DNA of 36,654 nucleotides, from positions 1-36,654 of the forward strand of contig NZ_OPYN01000102.1 in the NCBI RefSeq assembly GCF_900277125.1, written 5' to 3'. This DNA comes from Pseudomonas inefficax. Its GTDB lineage: Bacteria; Pseudomonadota; Gammaproteobacteria; Pseudomonadales; Pseudomonadaceae. Of the stretch, positions 17,000 to 26,237 are shown piece by piece. Below the pieces are notes generated by a model. The model searched no databases, was not told the origin of the DNA, and saw only the letters and a program-made list of their open reading frames with translations. Every line of letters starts with the position of its first letter. Position 1 is the first letter of the stretch. Both the position numbers and the translations under genes were made by a program.

Positions 17000-17905
17000 T
17001 TACACCGGCAGGCTCCGGAACGGCAATTCATCCCCCGGGCTGCGGTCGAACTGGCGCTTGTATTCGCGACTGAACTGCGAGGTGCTCTGGTACCCCACCC
17101 GGTGCGCGGTCTGCGCTACTCCCAGGCCTTCGCCGATCAGCATCTGCTGCGCTTTCAGCAGCCGCAGGCGCTTGAGGTACTGCATCGGTGCCATGTCGGT
17201 ACAGCGCTTGAAGTGCTCGTGAAAGGTCGAAACACTCATGTTGGCGCGCGCGGCCAGCGCTTCGACGCTCAGCGGCTCGGTGTAGTGCTCGCGCAGGTGG
17301 GCTAGGGCGGCGCCGATGCGGGCGAAGTGCCCTTGCTGCTCCACCAGGGCCCGCAAAACGCCCGCCTGTGGACCGCGCAAGGCGGTGTACAGCACCTCGC
17401 GTACCCGCGCCGGGCCAAGCACCTTGGCGTCTACTGGGTCCTGCAGGCAGAACAGCAGCCGCTCCACGCTTTCGCGCATCGGCGCATCGAGTGCCGCCGA
17501 AGTCATCGACTGCGGGGTTTGCGCCTGCACCGCGGTGTCGGGCGCCAGGGCCATGCTTTGCACCAGTTCGCCCAGCACGCCGCGGTCGATGTCCACTGCC
17601 ACGCCCAGCAACGGTGCTTCGGGGGTGGCGAAGGTTTCGCACATGAACGGCACCGACAATGCCTGCACCAGGTAATGCCCGGCGCCGTACTCCAAGGTAC
17701 GCGGCCCCAGGCGCGCCAGCTTGCTGCCCTGGGCCAGGATCATCAGGCTGGGTTCGTAGATCTGTGGGCTGCTGGCCACATAGTGGTCCCAGCTCAGCAC
17801 CTGCACCTGGGGCAGGTGCGTGGGCACGAAACCCGGACGTGTGGCGAGTCTGCGGATAAGTGTGCAAAGCGGCGCATTGGCGTCGACATGGCGGGTCAGC
17901 TGCAT
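17000..17905 (-). CDS. AraC family transcriptional regulator
   Basis: The product is 301 residues from the chosen ATG. The N-terminal half matches the AraC-type N-terminal domain that often regulates neighbouring dehydrogenases, with PSLMILAQGSKLARLG and ATPEAPLLGVAVDIDR. The C-terminal half has the double helix-turn-helix: LSVEALAARANMSVSTFHEH, and GVAQTAHRVGYQSTSQFSRE ending KRQFDRSPGDELP. The frame is open a further 23 codons with alternative ATGs at 17941 and 17974; I chose 17905 because AGG lies nearby and family members start close to this point. It is divergent from yahK and is probably its activator. Confidence 0.88.
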   Translation of the reverse strand: MQLTRHVDANAPLCTLIRRLATRPGFVPTHLPQVQVLSWDHYVASSPQIYEPSLMILAQGSKLARLGPRTLEYGAGHYLVQALSVPFMCETFATPEAPLLGVAVDIDRGVLGELVQSMALAPDTAVQAQTPQSMTSAALDAPMRESVERLLFCLQDPVDAKVLGPARVREVLYTALRGPQAGVLRALVEQQGHFARIGAALAHLREHYTEPLSVEALAARANMSVSTFHEHFKRCTDMAPMQYLKRLRLLKAQQMLIGEGLGVAQTAHRVGYQSTSQFSREYKRQFDRSPGDELPFRSLPV

Positions 17906-17982
17906 GATGGACCTGGGCAGAGGATCAGACAGTCTAATCATCGCAGAATGAGTGCTCGGTGCCAGGTGCTGCATGGCATGTT

Positions 17983-18014
17983 CGGAGAATCAGGCATGCA
18001 TGCCGGAGAATCAG
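17983..18014. promoter_or_regulatory. Phased direct repeats, candidate AraC-type binding site
   Basis: CGGAGAATCAG occurs at 17983-17993 and 18004-18014, exactly 21 bp apart (two helical turns), with the perfect palindrome GGCATGCATGCC (17993-18004) joining them. Tandem direct repeats with 21-bp spacing are the usual arrangement bound by AraC-family activators. It lies between the divergent AraC and yahK genes, 72-103 nt before the yahK ATG. Confidence 0.6.
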
Positions 18015-18085
18015 CCGTGGGCGAGGCGGGGCATGGCGCGCAGAATGCGCCGCCTGAATCGTTTCACTTCTTAGCGAGGCCCTGC

Positions 18086-19138
18086 ATGTACACCGCCATC
18101 GGTTACGCCGCCCAGACACCCACCAGCCCTCTGGCTCCCATGACCTTCCAGCGTCGCAGCCCGCGCCCTGACGACATTGCCATCGATATCTTGTACTGCG
18201 GCGTGTGCCACTCCGACATTCACCAGGCGCGCAACGAATGGGGCATTGCCGTGTACCCGCTGATGCCTGGCCACGAGATCATCGGCCGCGTCACCGCAGT
18301 GGGCGACAAAGTGACCGCGCACAAGGTCGGCGACCTGGTTGGCGTTGGTTGCATGGTCGACTCGTGCCGCCACTGCGAAGCCTGTGCCAAGGACCTGGAG
18401 CAATACTGCCTGGAAGGGCCGACCATGACCTACGCTACCCCGGACCGGGTCGACGGTAGCAATACCATGGGCGGTTACTCCAGCAGCATCGTGGTCAGCG
18501 AGCACTTCGTGCTGCGCATCCCGGCCGGCATGGACCTGCCCAGCGCCGCGCCAATCCTCTGCGCCGGCATCACTACCTATTCGCCACTCAAGCACCACGG
18601 TGTCGGCCCTGGCCACAAGCTCGGCATCCTCGGCATGGGCGGCCTGGGCCATATGGCTATCAAGCTGGCCAAGGCCCTGGGTGCCGAGGTGACCCTGTTC
18701 ACCCGTTCCCAGGCCAAGGCCGAAGAAGCCCGCCGCCAGGGTGCCGACCATGTGATCGTGTCCACCGATGCCGAGCAGATGCGCGCCGCGGCGGGCCGTT
18801 TCGACTTCCTGCTCGACACCATCCCGGTGCAGCACGACCTCAATCCGTACCTGGAAACCCTGAAATTCGATGGCGTGCACATCCTGGTCGGCCTGATCGA
18901 GCCGATCGACCCGGCAGTGCATGCGGCCAATCTGGTGATGAAGCGCCGGGTGCTGGCGGGGTCGTTGATTGGTGGTATTGCCGAGACACAGGAAGTGCTG
19001 GATTTCTGTGCCGAGCACGCGATTCGTTGTGATATCGAGTTGCTGGATATCCGCAACATCAACCAGGCTTATGAGCGAATGATTGCCGGGGATGTGAAGT
19101 ACCGGTTCGTGATCGACATGGCCACTTTGCAGGGCTGA
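18086..19138 (+). CDS. yahK: Zinc-dependent NAD(P)H aldehyde reductase/alcohol dehydrogenase, YahK-like
   Basis: This cytosolic medium-chain zinc alcohol dehydrogenase reduces a range of aldehydes, probably with NADPH. The 350-residue product has the catalytic zinc site ILYCGVCHSDIHQ (C41) and PGHEIIGRVTAVGD (H63, E64). The structural zinc cluster SCRHCEACAKDLEQYC (C93, C96, C99, C107) and the nucleotide fold GILGMGGLGHMAIKLAKALG follow. Close agreement with E. coli YahK runs to the last segment, GDVKYRFVID. GAGG precedes the ATG; the frame is open far upstream, over the AraC gene, but that part is a shadow. The phased repeats and AraC gene suggest induced expression, perhaps by an aldehyde. 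Confidence 0.93.
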   Translation: MYTAIGYAAQTPTSPLAPMTFQRRSPRPDDIAIDILYCGVCHSDIHQARNEWGIAVYPLMPGHEIIGRVTAVGDKVTAHKVGDLVGVGCMVDSCRHCEACAKDLEQYCLEGPTMTYATPDRVDGSNTMGGYSSSIVVSEHFVLRIPAGMDLPSAAPILCAGITTYSPLKHHGVGPGHKLGILGMGGLGHMAIKLAKALGAEVTLFTRSQAKAEEARRQGADHVIVSTDAEQMRAAAGRFDFLLDTIPVQHDLNPYLETLKFDGVHILVGLIEPIDPAVHAANLVMKRRVLAGSLIGGIAETQEVLDFCAEHAIRCDIELLDIRNINQAYERMIAGDVKYRFVIDMATLQG

Positions 19139-19148
19139 TTGGTTGCGT

Positions 19149-19252
19149 GTACCGGCCTCTTCGCGGGCTCGCCCGCTCCCACAGGTAAATCACAGCTTCA
19201 GAAATCTGTGCAGTAACTGTGGGAGCGGGTTCACCCGCGAAGAGGCCGGTAC
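19149..19252. repeat. Inverted REP pair after yahK
   Basis: Arms 19149-19184 and 19217-19252 are inverted 36-nt copies of the classic P. putida REP (GTACCGGCCTCTTCGCGGG type). They start 10 nt after the yahK stop and end 24 nt before the end of the convergent beta-propeller gene, so one hairpin could serve both transcript ends. Confidence 0.92.
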
Positions 19253-19275
19253 AGGAAACGAGGAAGCTGGATCTG

Positions 19276-20640
19276 TTACCAGGCCAATGCCCTGTCCCAG
19301 CCTTTCCAGAACAACCACCGCCGTACCTCGCCATGCGCCCCGGTACCGATCTGCCAGGCCGGCCGCCCGCTGTCCAGGGCAATCACCGAAACGAACCCCG
19401 CATGGCTCGCCGCCACCAGCGTACGCCCGTCCGCACTGATATCCAGCGCACTGATGGTCGACCCCAGGTAATGCTGCCAATGCTCCATGCCATCTTCGCC
19501 AAATGCGCGCAGGTAACCATAGGCATCCCCCACGATGTACTCACCGTCGCGCGCCACGCCGGCATACACCCGTGCACCGTCCTGTACCAGCGGGGTACGC
19601 GGGTCCTGGCTGTAGTAGTCGGTATCCAGCCCCGGCAAGTCGGCCACCCTGACGGCCTGCGTGGCACCGCTGTAGAAATGGCAGGCATTGACTATCAACT
19701 GGTCACCCGCGCGGTTGAACAGCGCAAAGTGCGGATACTCGCTGGCCGGGCCGATTGCCGCCACGGGCCTGAGCTGGTCATCCAGCACCAGGTGACGGCT
19801 GCCTTGCTCGCCAACCACGATCAACCGGCCATCCACCGACACCGCACCGTGCTCCATGCTCAGCACGAGGCTGATGTCGTCGGGGTCGGTGCCTTCGTCC
19901 AGCTCGTCCAGCACCCGCGCCTGGTGCGGCAGCAGGCGGGTCGCGCCGTGGCGCGTCAGCAGGAAGATACCCTCGGCACTCACCAGCAGCACCCGCTGGC
20001 CATCCGGGAAGGGAATCAACGTGGTCGGTGTGGGCGGCAGGTCGAATGGCTCGAACGGGTAACCCGGCGGCAACCCCTCCAGCCCCGTGGGCCAGGCCAG
20101 GCGCAGCACCTGCGGGCCGCCCCAGCCATCGGTCACGCGTATGCCTTCGGCATTGGCCAGAGCGAAATAGCGGCGGGCCGGGCAGCGGCCGAAGTGATCG
20201 ACGCCGATCACCGGGGTCACCCCCAGGTTGTCAATGCGCACCACCTGGCCCTTGTCATGCGGCATGCCGATGCGAGCCAGCAGGCTACCGTCCTCCAGCA
20301 GCAGGACATTGCCAATGCCTTGCCCGTGCTCCTTGATCAGCGGCAGCAATGGGTGGTGGGCGGGCGGCCAGGCTTCGCGGAAGGCTTGCTGCTCGGAGGC
20401 TTCGATGCCAGGCCGGTTGGCTGCCTGCAGGGCTTGCAGCCAGGCATCGAGCAAATGCTCGGTGGCTTGTGGCAGGGGCTCTTCGAGGTCATCCCAGCCT
20501 TGCGCACGGCCCTGCGCGACATAGTCGTTGACGGCCTGGGCATAGGCGGTGATTGCCTGTTGCCACTGCTGCTGCCACTGCTGCTGGTCCATGAGCGGAT
20601 CGGGCTCCTTGTTGCATACGCGTTCGCACAAAGCGTCCAT
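19276..20640 (-). CDS. Predicted beta-propeller protein, unknown function
   Basis: The 454-residue product has no signal peptide and no named domain that I recognise. The N-terminal 90 residues are helical and glutamine-rich (MDQQQWQQQWQQAITAYAQA). The rest repeats short beta-strand blades of the kind DGSLLARIG, DGQRVLLVSAEGIFLL, DGRLIVVGEQGSRHLVLD, DGARVYAGVARDGEYIVGDA and DISADGRTLVAASHAGFVSV, which is the WD40/YVTN-like propeller pattern. It is therefore a likely cytosolic scaffold or sensor. AGAAGGAG sits just before ATG 20640; an in-frame ATG at 20592 is possible. It is divergent from sotB. Identity of partners is unknown. Confidence 0.75.
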   Translation of the reverse strand: MDALCERVCNKEPDPLMDQQQWQQQWQQAITAYAQAVNDYVAQGRAQGWDDLEEPLPQATEHLLDAWLQALQAANRPGIEASEQQAFREAWPPAHHPLLPLIKEHGQGIGNVLLLEDGSLLARIGMPHDKGQVVRIDNLGVTPVIGVDHFGRCPARRYFALANAEGIRVTDGWGGPQVLRLAWPTGLEGLPPGYPFEPFDLPPTPTTLIPFPDGQRVLLVSAEGIFLLTRHGATRLLPHQARVLDELDEGTDPDDISLVLSMEHGAVSVDGRLIVVGEQGSRHLVLDDQLRPVAAIGPASEYPHFALFNRAGDQLIVNACHFYSGATQAVRVADLPGLDTDYYSQDPRTPLVQDGARVYAGVARDGEYIVGDAYGYLRAFGEDGMEHWQHYLGSTISALDISADGRTLVAASHAGFVSVIALDSGRPAWQIGTGAHGEVRRWLFWKGWDRALAW

Positions 20641-20671
20641 GTTACTCCTTCTGCCCGCCTCGCGGTTGTGA

Positions 20672-22012
<1,341 letters not shown>

Positions 22013-22021
22013 ATGACCGTG

Positions 22022-22119
22022 CCGGCCTCTTCGCGGGCACGCCCGCTCCCACAGGTACTGCATCAACTTAAGGTGCGATGCAGTACCTGTGGGAGCGGGC
22101 GTGCCCGCGAAGAGGCCGG
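22022..22119. repeat. Long perfect REP hairpin after sotB (42-nt arms)
   Basis: Arms 22022-22063 and 22078-22119 are perfect 42-nt inverted copies with a 14-nt loop. The match runs beyond the REP core into GGTACTGCAT, so transcription would give one very stable hairpin, 9 nt after the sotB stop and before the end of the convergent LysR gene. Confidence 0.93.
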
Positions 22120-22167
22120 TACTGGCGATAGACGGCTCAAGCCACTACCGCAACCCATGCACGCCGT

Positions 22168-23091
22168 TCAGTCTGGAACGATTGTGCAGCCGTTGGTCAG
22201 CGCCCGGTTACGCAAGGCTTCGAAGCGTTCGCGCAGCCACAGGTGCAGTTGCGTCACAGCGGGCGTGAGCTGCTTGCGGTGCGGGCACACCAGGGTTACC
22301 GGTGCGGGTTCACCGAGGTGCTCGGGGAGGATGATTTCCAGCTCGCCGGCCGCGATGTTGGCGCTCACGTCCAGCCACGACTTGTAGACGATGCCTTCCC
22401 CTTGCAAGGCCAGGCGGCGGATCACATCGGCATCGTCGCTGACCAGTGGCCCGCGCACCTGCACGGTGCGGTTGCCCACTCGCCACTTGTCGTAGACCCG
22501 GTTGTGCTGCATGTACAGCAGGCAGGCGTGTTGCTGCAGGGCGTCGGGCGTGAGCGGGCGGCCATGACGGGCCAGGTAGTGGGGCGCGGCCACCAGCACC
22601 CGGCGGTTCCAGTCGGCCAGCGGCAGGGCAATGTAATTGGCGTCCTGGTTGAGGCCATAACGGATCGCCACATCTACCGGGTCGCGGTTGAGGTCGGCGA
22701 TCTGGTCGGACAGCAGGAAGCGCAGGTGCAGGGCCGGGTGCTCGCGGCGGAAGGCGCTCAACCACGGCAGCAACATGTTGCGACCCAGGTCGGACGGTGC
22801 CGACACCTGCAGGGTGCCGCGCAGGGTGTTGGCGTTGCCATGCAGGTCTTCACGCCCCTGGCGCAGGCTCTCCAGCACATTCAGGGCAGTCGGCAGGTAC
22901 AACTCGCCTTCGGCGGTCAGGCGCAGGCTGCGGGTGGTGCGGGCGAACAGGCGCACGTCCAGGTCGCGCTCCAGGCGCTTGATCGCGGCGGCCACTTGGC
23001 CCGGCAGCAGTTCGGCCTCGTGGGCGGCGGCGGTGAAGCTGCCCAGTACGCTACTGCGGACGAACAGTTCGAGGTCGGCGATGCGCAGCAT
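22168..23091 (-). CDS. LysR family transcriptional regulator
   Basis: The 307-residue product has the LysR N-terminal helix-turn-helix: MLRIADLELFVRSSVLGSFT, then AAHEAELLPGQVAAAIKRLE and VRLFARTTRSLRLTAEGE. A periplasmic-binding-like effector domain follows (LQVSAPSDLGRNMLLPWLSA, DVAIRYGL). I chose ATG 23091, 5 nt after AGGAG; a GTG at 23097 overlaps that site. It is divergent from nfsB with a palindrome in the gap, so it probably regulates nfsB and itself. The inducer is unknown. Confidence 0.93.
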   Translation of the reverse strand: MLRIADLELFVRSSVLGSFTAAAHEAELLPGQVAAAIKRLERDLDVRLFARTTRSLRLTAEGELYLPTALNVLESLRQGREDLHGNANTLRGTLQVSAPSDLGRNMLLPWLSAFRREHPALHLRFLLSDQIADLNRDPVDVAIRYGLNQDANYIALPLADWNRRVLVAAPHYLARHGRPLTPDALQQHACLLYMQHNRVYDKWRVGNRTVQVRGPLVSDDADVIRRLALQGEGIVYKSWLDVSANIAAGELEIILPEHLGEPAPVTLVCPHRKQLTPAVTQLHLWLRERFEALRNRALTNGCTIVPD

Positions 23092-23135
23092 TTTCACTCC
23101 TGGGATGAAAGTGTTGCTGCATTGTGCCGGTTTTT

Positions 23136-23151
23136 CTTTTCTGCAGGAAAG
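23136..23151. promoter_or_regulatory. Candidate LysR-type binding palindrome between lysR and nfsB
   Basis: CTTTTCTGCAGGAAAG is a 16-bp palindrome with one mismatched pair, located in the 104-nt divergent gap. It contains the T-N11-A pattern expected of LysR boxes. The short gap suggests that one site serves both genes. Confidence 0.45.
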
Positions 23152-23195
23152 ATAAGATGCCCGGCAAATCCCCTGTTCATTCCCGGAGTTGTTGC

Positions 23196-23849
23196 ATGGA
23201 TACCGTCTCGCTGGCCAAGCGCCGTTACACCACCAAAGCCTACGATGCCTCGCGCCGTATTCCCCAGGCCACTGTCGATGCTCTGCTCGAGCAACTGCGC
23301 CACAGCCCGTCCTCGGTCAACTCGCAGCCGTGGCATTTCATCGTTGCCGACAGCGCCGAAGGCAAGGCCCGCCTGGCCAAGAGCACCACAGAACGCTATG
23401 CCTACAATTCGCCGAAGATCCTCGATGCCTCGCATGTGATCGTGTTCTGCACCCGCACCGAGATGACCGAAGCGCACCTCGATGCCGTGCTCGACCAGGA
23501 AGCTGCCGATGGCCGCTTCCGCGATGATCAGGCGCGTGCCGGGCAGAACCAGAGCCGCCGGCACTACATCGACCTGCACCGCTTTGATCAGAAGGACGTG
23601 CAGCACTGGATGGAAAAGCAGACCTACCTGGCGTTGGGTACTGCCTTGCTGGGGGCTGCAGCACATGGGCTGGATGCCACGCCGATCGAAGGCTTCGACA
23701 GCAAGATCCTCGATGCCGAGCTGGGCTTGCGCGAGCGTGGGTTCACCAGTGTGGTCATTCTCAGCCTGGGGTATCGCAGCGAGACGGACTTCAACGCTGG
23801 CTTGAACAAGTCGCGGTTGCCGGCTTCGCAGGTGTTCACCTTCCTGTGA
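23196..23849 (+). CDS. nfsB: Oxygen-insensitive NAD(P)H nitroreductase NfsB
   Basis: This FMN flavoenzyme reduces nitroaromatics, nitrofurans and quinones by two-electron steps. The 217-residue product has exactly the E. coli NfsB length and its landmarks: LAKRRYTTKAYD, LRHSPSSVNSQPWHFIVA, LDASHVIVFC, DQEAADGRF, LGLDATPIEGFD and NKSRLP. The FMN-binding Arg/Ser/Asn and Lys positions are in these segments. ATG 23196 is preceded by CGGAG. It is divergent from the LysR gene and followed by a single REP and the toxin-antitoxin pair. Confidence 0.95.
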   Translation: MDTVSLAKRRYTTKAYDASRRIPQATVDALLEQLRHSPSSVNSQPWHFIVADSAEGKARLAKSTTERYAYNSPKILDASHVIVFCTRTEMTEAHLDAVLDQEAADGRFRDDQARAGQNQSRRHYIDLHRFDQKDVQHWMEKQTYLALGTALLGAAAHGLDATPIEGFDSKILDAELGLRERGFTSVVILSLGYRSETDFNAGLNKSRLPASQVFTFL

Positions 23850-23857
23850 GATTGCCC

Positions 23858-23901
23858 GGGGGCCGCCTTGCGGCCCTTTCGCGACGCAAGGCCGCTCCAG
23901 G
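23858..23901. repeat. Single unpaired REP
   Basis: One copy of the GGGGCCGC...CGCGACGCAAGGCCGCTCC type lies just after nfsB, without a facing partner. It could act as a half-terminator. The flanking 50 nt to the toxin-antitoxin promoter region show nothing else. Confidence 0.8.
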
Positions 23902-23951
23902 ATTGCATCGCCTTCAAGACTTTTACAGGCCTCATGAACTGGTATATGTCC

Positions 23952-23961
23952 GGCATATGCC
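23952..23961. promoter_or_regulatory. Candidate autoregulatory operator of the Xre-RES pair
   Basis: GGCATATGCC is a perfect 10-bp palindrome, flanked by weaker symmetric matches (TATATG to the left, GCATAC to the right). It lies 36 nt before the antitoxin ATG. Xre antitoxins usually repress their own operon from such sites. The assignment is positional inference. Confidence 0.5.
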
Positions 23962-23997
23962 GCATACTTGTCGGCAAACGCCGGAAAGGAGAGAGCC

Positions 23998-24447
23998 ATG
24001 CTTGCCGAAGTGCTTCGCGACAACGGTTACCACGAGTACCGGGCGCGCCTGCATGCACTGCTGGAAATCCCCGAACTCGCCAGTGACTTTGAAATCCACA
24101 CCCGCATCACCCATGGCTTCGCTGCCACCTGGCTGGTGAAACTGACCGAGCTCGGCGTGTTCACCCCTGTGGAGCGTGACCAGATCATTCCCCTGCGCAC
24201 ACTGAAAACCCGCATTGAACGTGACCAGCCACTGACCGTGGAAGAAAGCGACCGGCTGTTCCGCTCGGCCCATATCACCGCCATGGCCGAAGCCGTGTTC
24301 GGTGAGGCGGGCAAGGCCAAGCGCTGGCTATCCAAGCCCAAGGAGCGCTTCTCGGGGCTGACGCCGATGCAGATGCTCACCACCCAGCAGGGCACCACCC
24401 AGGTCGAAGAGATGTTGCTGCAGATCGCCGAGGGCTTTGGCCTGTGA
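23998..24447 (+). CDS. Xre/MbcA/ParS-type antitoxin
   Basis: This is the antitoxin of a type II RES-Xre pair; it neutralises the toxin by direct binding and represses the operon. The 149-residue product starts MLAEVLRDNGYHEYRARLHA, has a helix-turn-helix-like middle (RTLKTRIERDQPLTVEESDR) and ends with the MbcA/ParS toxin-binding domain: AEAVFGEAGKAKRWLSKPKE, then FSGLTPMQMLTTQQGTTQVE. AAAGGAGAG precedes the ATG; the frame extends 10 codons upstream without a ribosome site. Its stop overlaps the toxin start by 4 nt (GTGA). It closely resembles the P. putida KT2440 pair PP_2433/PP_2434 as I remember it. Confidence 0.92.
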   Translation: MLAEVLRDNGYHEYRARLHALLEIPELASDFEIHTRITHGFAATWLVKLTELGVFTPVERDQIIPLRTLKTRIERDQPLTVEESDRLFRSAHITAMAEAVFGEAGKAKRWLSKPKERFSGLTPMQMLTTQQGTTQVEEMLLQIAEGFGL

Positions 24448-24881
24448 TTCTGTGGCGTATCAGCGCCTATGCAGACTTGAGCGGAACGGGCGGCTTGCGT
24501 GTCAGCGGCCGCTGGCACCAGGCGGGCCGGCCAGTGGTGTATGCAGCCACCAGCCCGGCCGGGGCGATGCTCGAGGTGCTGGTGCACCTGGAGATCGACC
24601 CTGAGGATTTCCCCACCACCATGCGGCTGCTGCGTATCGAGTTGCCCGACACCGTTTCGCAAGCGCAGTTGCCGGCCTTGCAGCCTGGCTGGTCAAGCCA
24701 GACCGAACTGACTCGCGGCCTTGGCAACCGCTTTCTGGATGAGTGCTCGGCATTGCTGCTGCCGGTGCCGAGCGCGATCATGCCCAGCACCACCAATTAC
24801 CTGTTCAACCCGCGCCACCCGCAGGCAAACAGCGCAAGGCTCGAGGTCGAGGATTTCACCCCGGACAGCCGGCTGTTCTAG
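24444..24881 (+). CDS. RES domain toxin (NAD+-depleting)
   Basis: RES toxins stall cells by degrading NAD+. The 145-residue product has the family pattern: LRVSGRWHQAGRPVVYAATS (R23 and Y33 near the active site), AMLEVLVHLE (E44), and LLLPVPSAIMPSTTNYLFNP (S109, N117, H124 nearby). Start is GTG at 24444, inside the antitoxin stop region (GTGA), which ties its synthesis to the antitoxin. No truncation is apparent and the conserved Arg, Glu and Ser are present, so the toxin looks intact. It ends 7 nt before the convergent cysteine desulfurase. Catalytic numbering is by motif reading only. Confidence 0.93.
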   Translation: MILWRISAYADLSGTGGLRVSGRWHQAGRPVVYAATSPAGAMLEVLVHLEIDPEDFPTTMRLLRIELPDTVSQAQLPALQPGWSSQTELTRGLGNRFLDECSALLLPVPSAIMPSTTNYLFNPRHPQANSARLEVEDFTPDSRLF

Positions 24882-24888
24882 ATCGGTT

Positions 24889-26043
24889 TCACCAAAGTGC
24901 CGCTGACGCCGCTGTCAGCACCCGGCCAAACACTTCGAGCGCCTTGTCCACTTCAGCCTCGCTGGTGAAACGCCCGATGCTCAGGCGCACGCTGTTGCGT
25001 GCCTGGCATTCATCCAGCCCCAGCGCGAGCAGCACATGCGAGGCTGCATTGCTCGCCGAGTTGCAGGCCGAGGTGGTCGACAACGCCAGTTCGCTGGCCA
25101 GCGCCGCGCTGTTGAAACCCTTGCTGTCGATACACAGGTTCAGCGTATGGGGAATGCGTTGCTTGGCGCAGCCGTTGAGGGTAACGCCGGGCAGGGCCAG
25201 CAGGCCTTCGCGCAGGCGCCTGGCCAGTTGCTCGAGGCGCAGGTGTTCGCTGTCGCCGGGTTGGCCGGCCAGGGCAAAGGCGCTGCCCATGCCGGCAATC
25301 TGGTGGGTTGCCAGGGTGCCGGAGCGCAGCCCCTGCTCATGGCCGCCGCCGTGCATCTGCGCACGCATCAGCGTGCGGGCGCGTGGCCCGACGTAGAGCG
25401 CGCCGATGCCCTTGGGCCCATACACCTTGTGCGCCGAGAACGACATCAGGTCCACGGCCATCGCGCCCAGGTCAATGGCCAGTTTGCCCACCGCCTGCGC
25501 CGCATCCACGTGCAGCAGGGCACCGTGGGCACGTACCTGTTCGCCAATTGCGGCAAAGTCGGTGATCGTGCCCAGTTCATTGTTGACCGCCATCAGCGAC
25601 ACCAGGCGGGTATCGGCGCGCAGCGCCGCCTGCACCGCAGCAGGCTGAATCAGGCCGGCGGCATCCGGTGCCAAGCGGGTGACAGCCCAGCCCTGGCGTT
25701 CCAGTTCTGCCACCGTGTCGAGCACGGCCTTGTGTTCCAGCTGGCTGGTGATCAGGTGCCCGGGCTGGCCGAGGCCTTGGGCAATGCCCTTGAGCGCCAG
25801 GTTGTTGGACTCGGTCGCACCTGAGGTCCAGACCAGTGCATCGGCCCGTGCACCGACGCGTTCGGCCACTTGTTGGCGAGCCTGCTCCACAGTGTGTCGG
25901 GCTGCCTGACCGAAGGCATGGCCACTGGAGGCCGGGTTGCCGAAGTTGGCCTGGTTGCCAAGGCAGGCGAGCATGGTTTCGATGACCCGGTCGTCGACCG
26001 GAGTGGTGGCGGCGTAATCGAAGTAGAGCGGGGCGCTGGGCAT
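24889..26043 (-). CDS. IscS-like cysteine desulfurase
   Basis: This PLP enzyme takes sulfur from cysteine to give alanine and an enzyme persulfide for Fe-S clusters or thiolated tRNA. The 384-residue product begins MPSAPLYFDYAATTPVDDRV, has the PLP lysine in MSFSAHKVYGPKG (K206, the E. coli IscS position), GATESNNLAL near residue 76 and the catalytic cysteine C327 in LSTTSACNSASNAASHVL. ATG 26043 was chosen over a 10-codon longer frame. It stands alone with no iscU, iscA or sufE beside it, so it is probably a paralogue of a housekeeping IscS elsewhere. AT-rich palindromes lie upstream. Confidence 0.92.
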   Translation of the reverse strand: MPSAPLYFDYAATTPVDDRVIETMLACLGNQANFGNPASSGHAFGQAARHTVEQARQQVAERVGARADALVWTSGATESNNLALKGIAQGLGQPGHLITSQLEHKAVLDTVAELERQGWAVTRLAPDAAGLIQPAAVQAALRADTRLVSLMAVNNELGTITDFAAIGEQVRAHGALLHVDAAQAVGKLAIDLGAMAVDLMSFSAHKVYGPKGIGALYVGPRARTLMRAQMHGGGHEQGLRSGTLATHQIAGMGSAFALAGQPGDSEHLRLEQLARRLREGLLALPGVTLNGCAKQRIPHTLNLCIDSKGFNSAALASELALSTTSACNSASNAASHVLLALGLDECQARNSVRLSIGRFTSEAEVDKALEVFGRVLTAASAALW

Positions 26044-26131
26044 TGGGGCGGGTCCGTGTCTGTCGCCGTCCAATCGGCGATCGTTGGAGCAAGCGTACCC
26101 GCTGTTTGAGAGATATTTTTCGCTTCCAGCG

Positions 26132-26197
26132 CGCTTATTCTAAAGATAAGCGAGAAAATTTTCTCTCTAATGGCATTCAGATGGAAAAATTTTCTCC
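26132..26197. promoter_or_regulatory. AT-rich palindrome cluster upstream of the cysteine desulfurase
   Basis: Three elements lie within 66 nt. CGCTTAT and ATAAGCG (26132-26138, 26146-26152) form 7-bp arms around 7 nt. GAGAAAATTTTCTC (26152-26165) is a perfect 14-bp palindrome. A related GGAAAAATTTTCTCC follows about 30 nt further on (26183-26197). The repeats are phased by about three helical turns, as for a dimeric regulator. An alternative reading is that part of it forms the terminator of the LysR gene that ends at 26238. Confidence 0.5.
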
Positions 26198-26237
26198 GCT
26201 CCAGAAGCGGCCAAGCAAGGCCCCTCGTCAGCCATCT

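Noticed and set aside
17327..18085. Long plus-strand extension ahead of yahK
   Set aside because: It overlaps the AraC gene on the other strand. The YahK family start at 18086 has a ribosome site, and the extension has no recognisable sequence.
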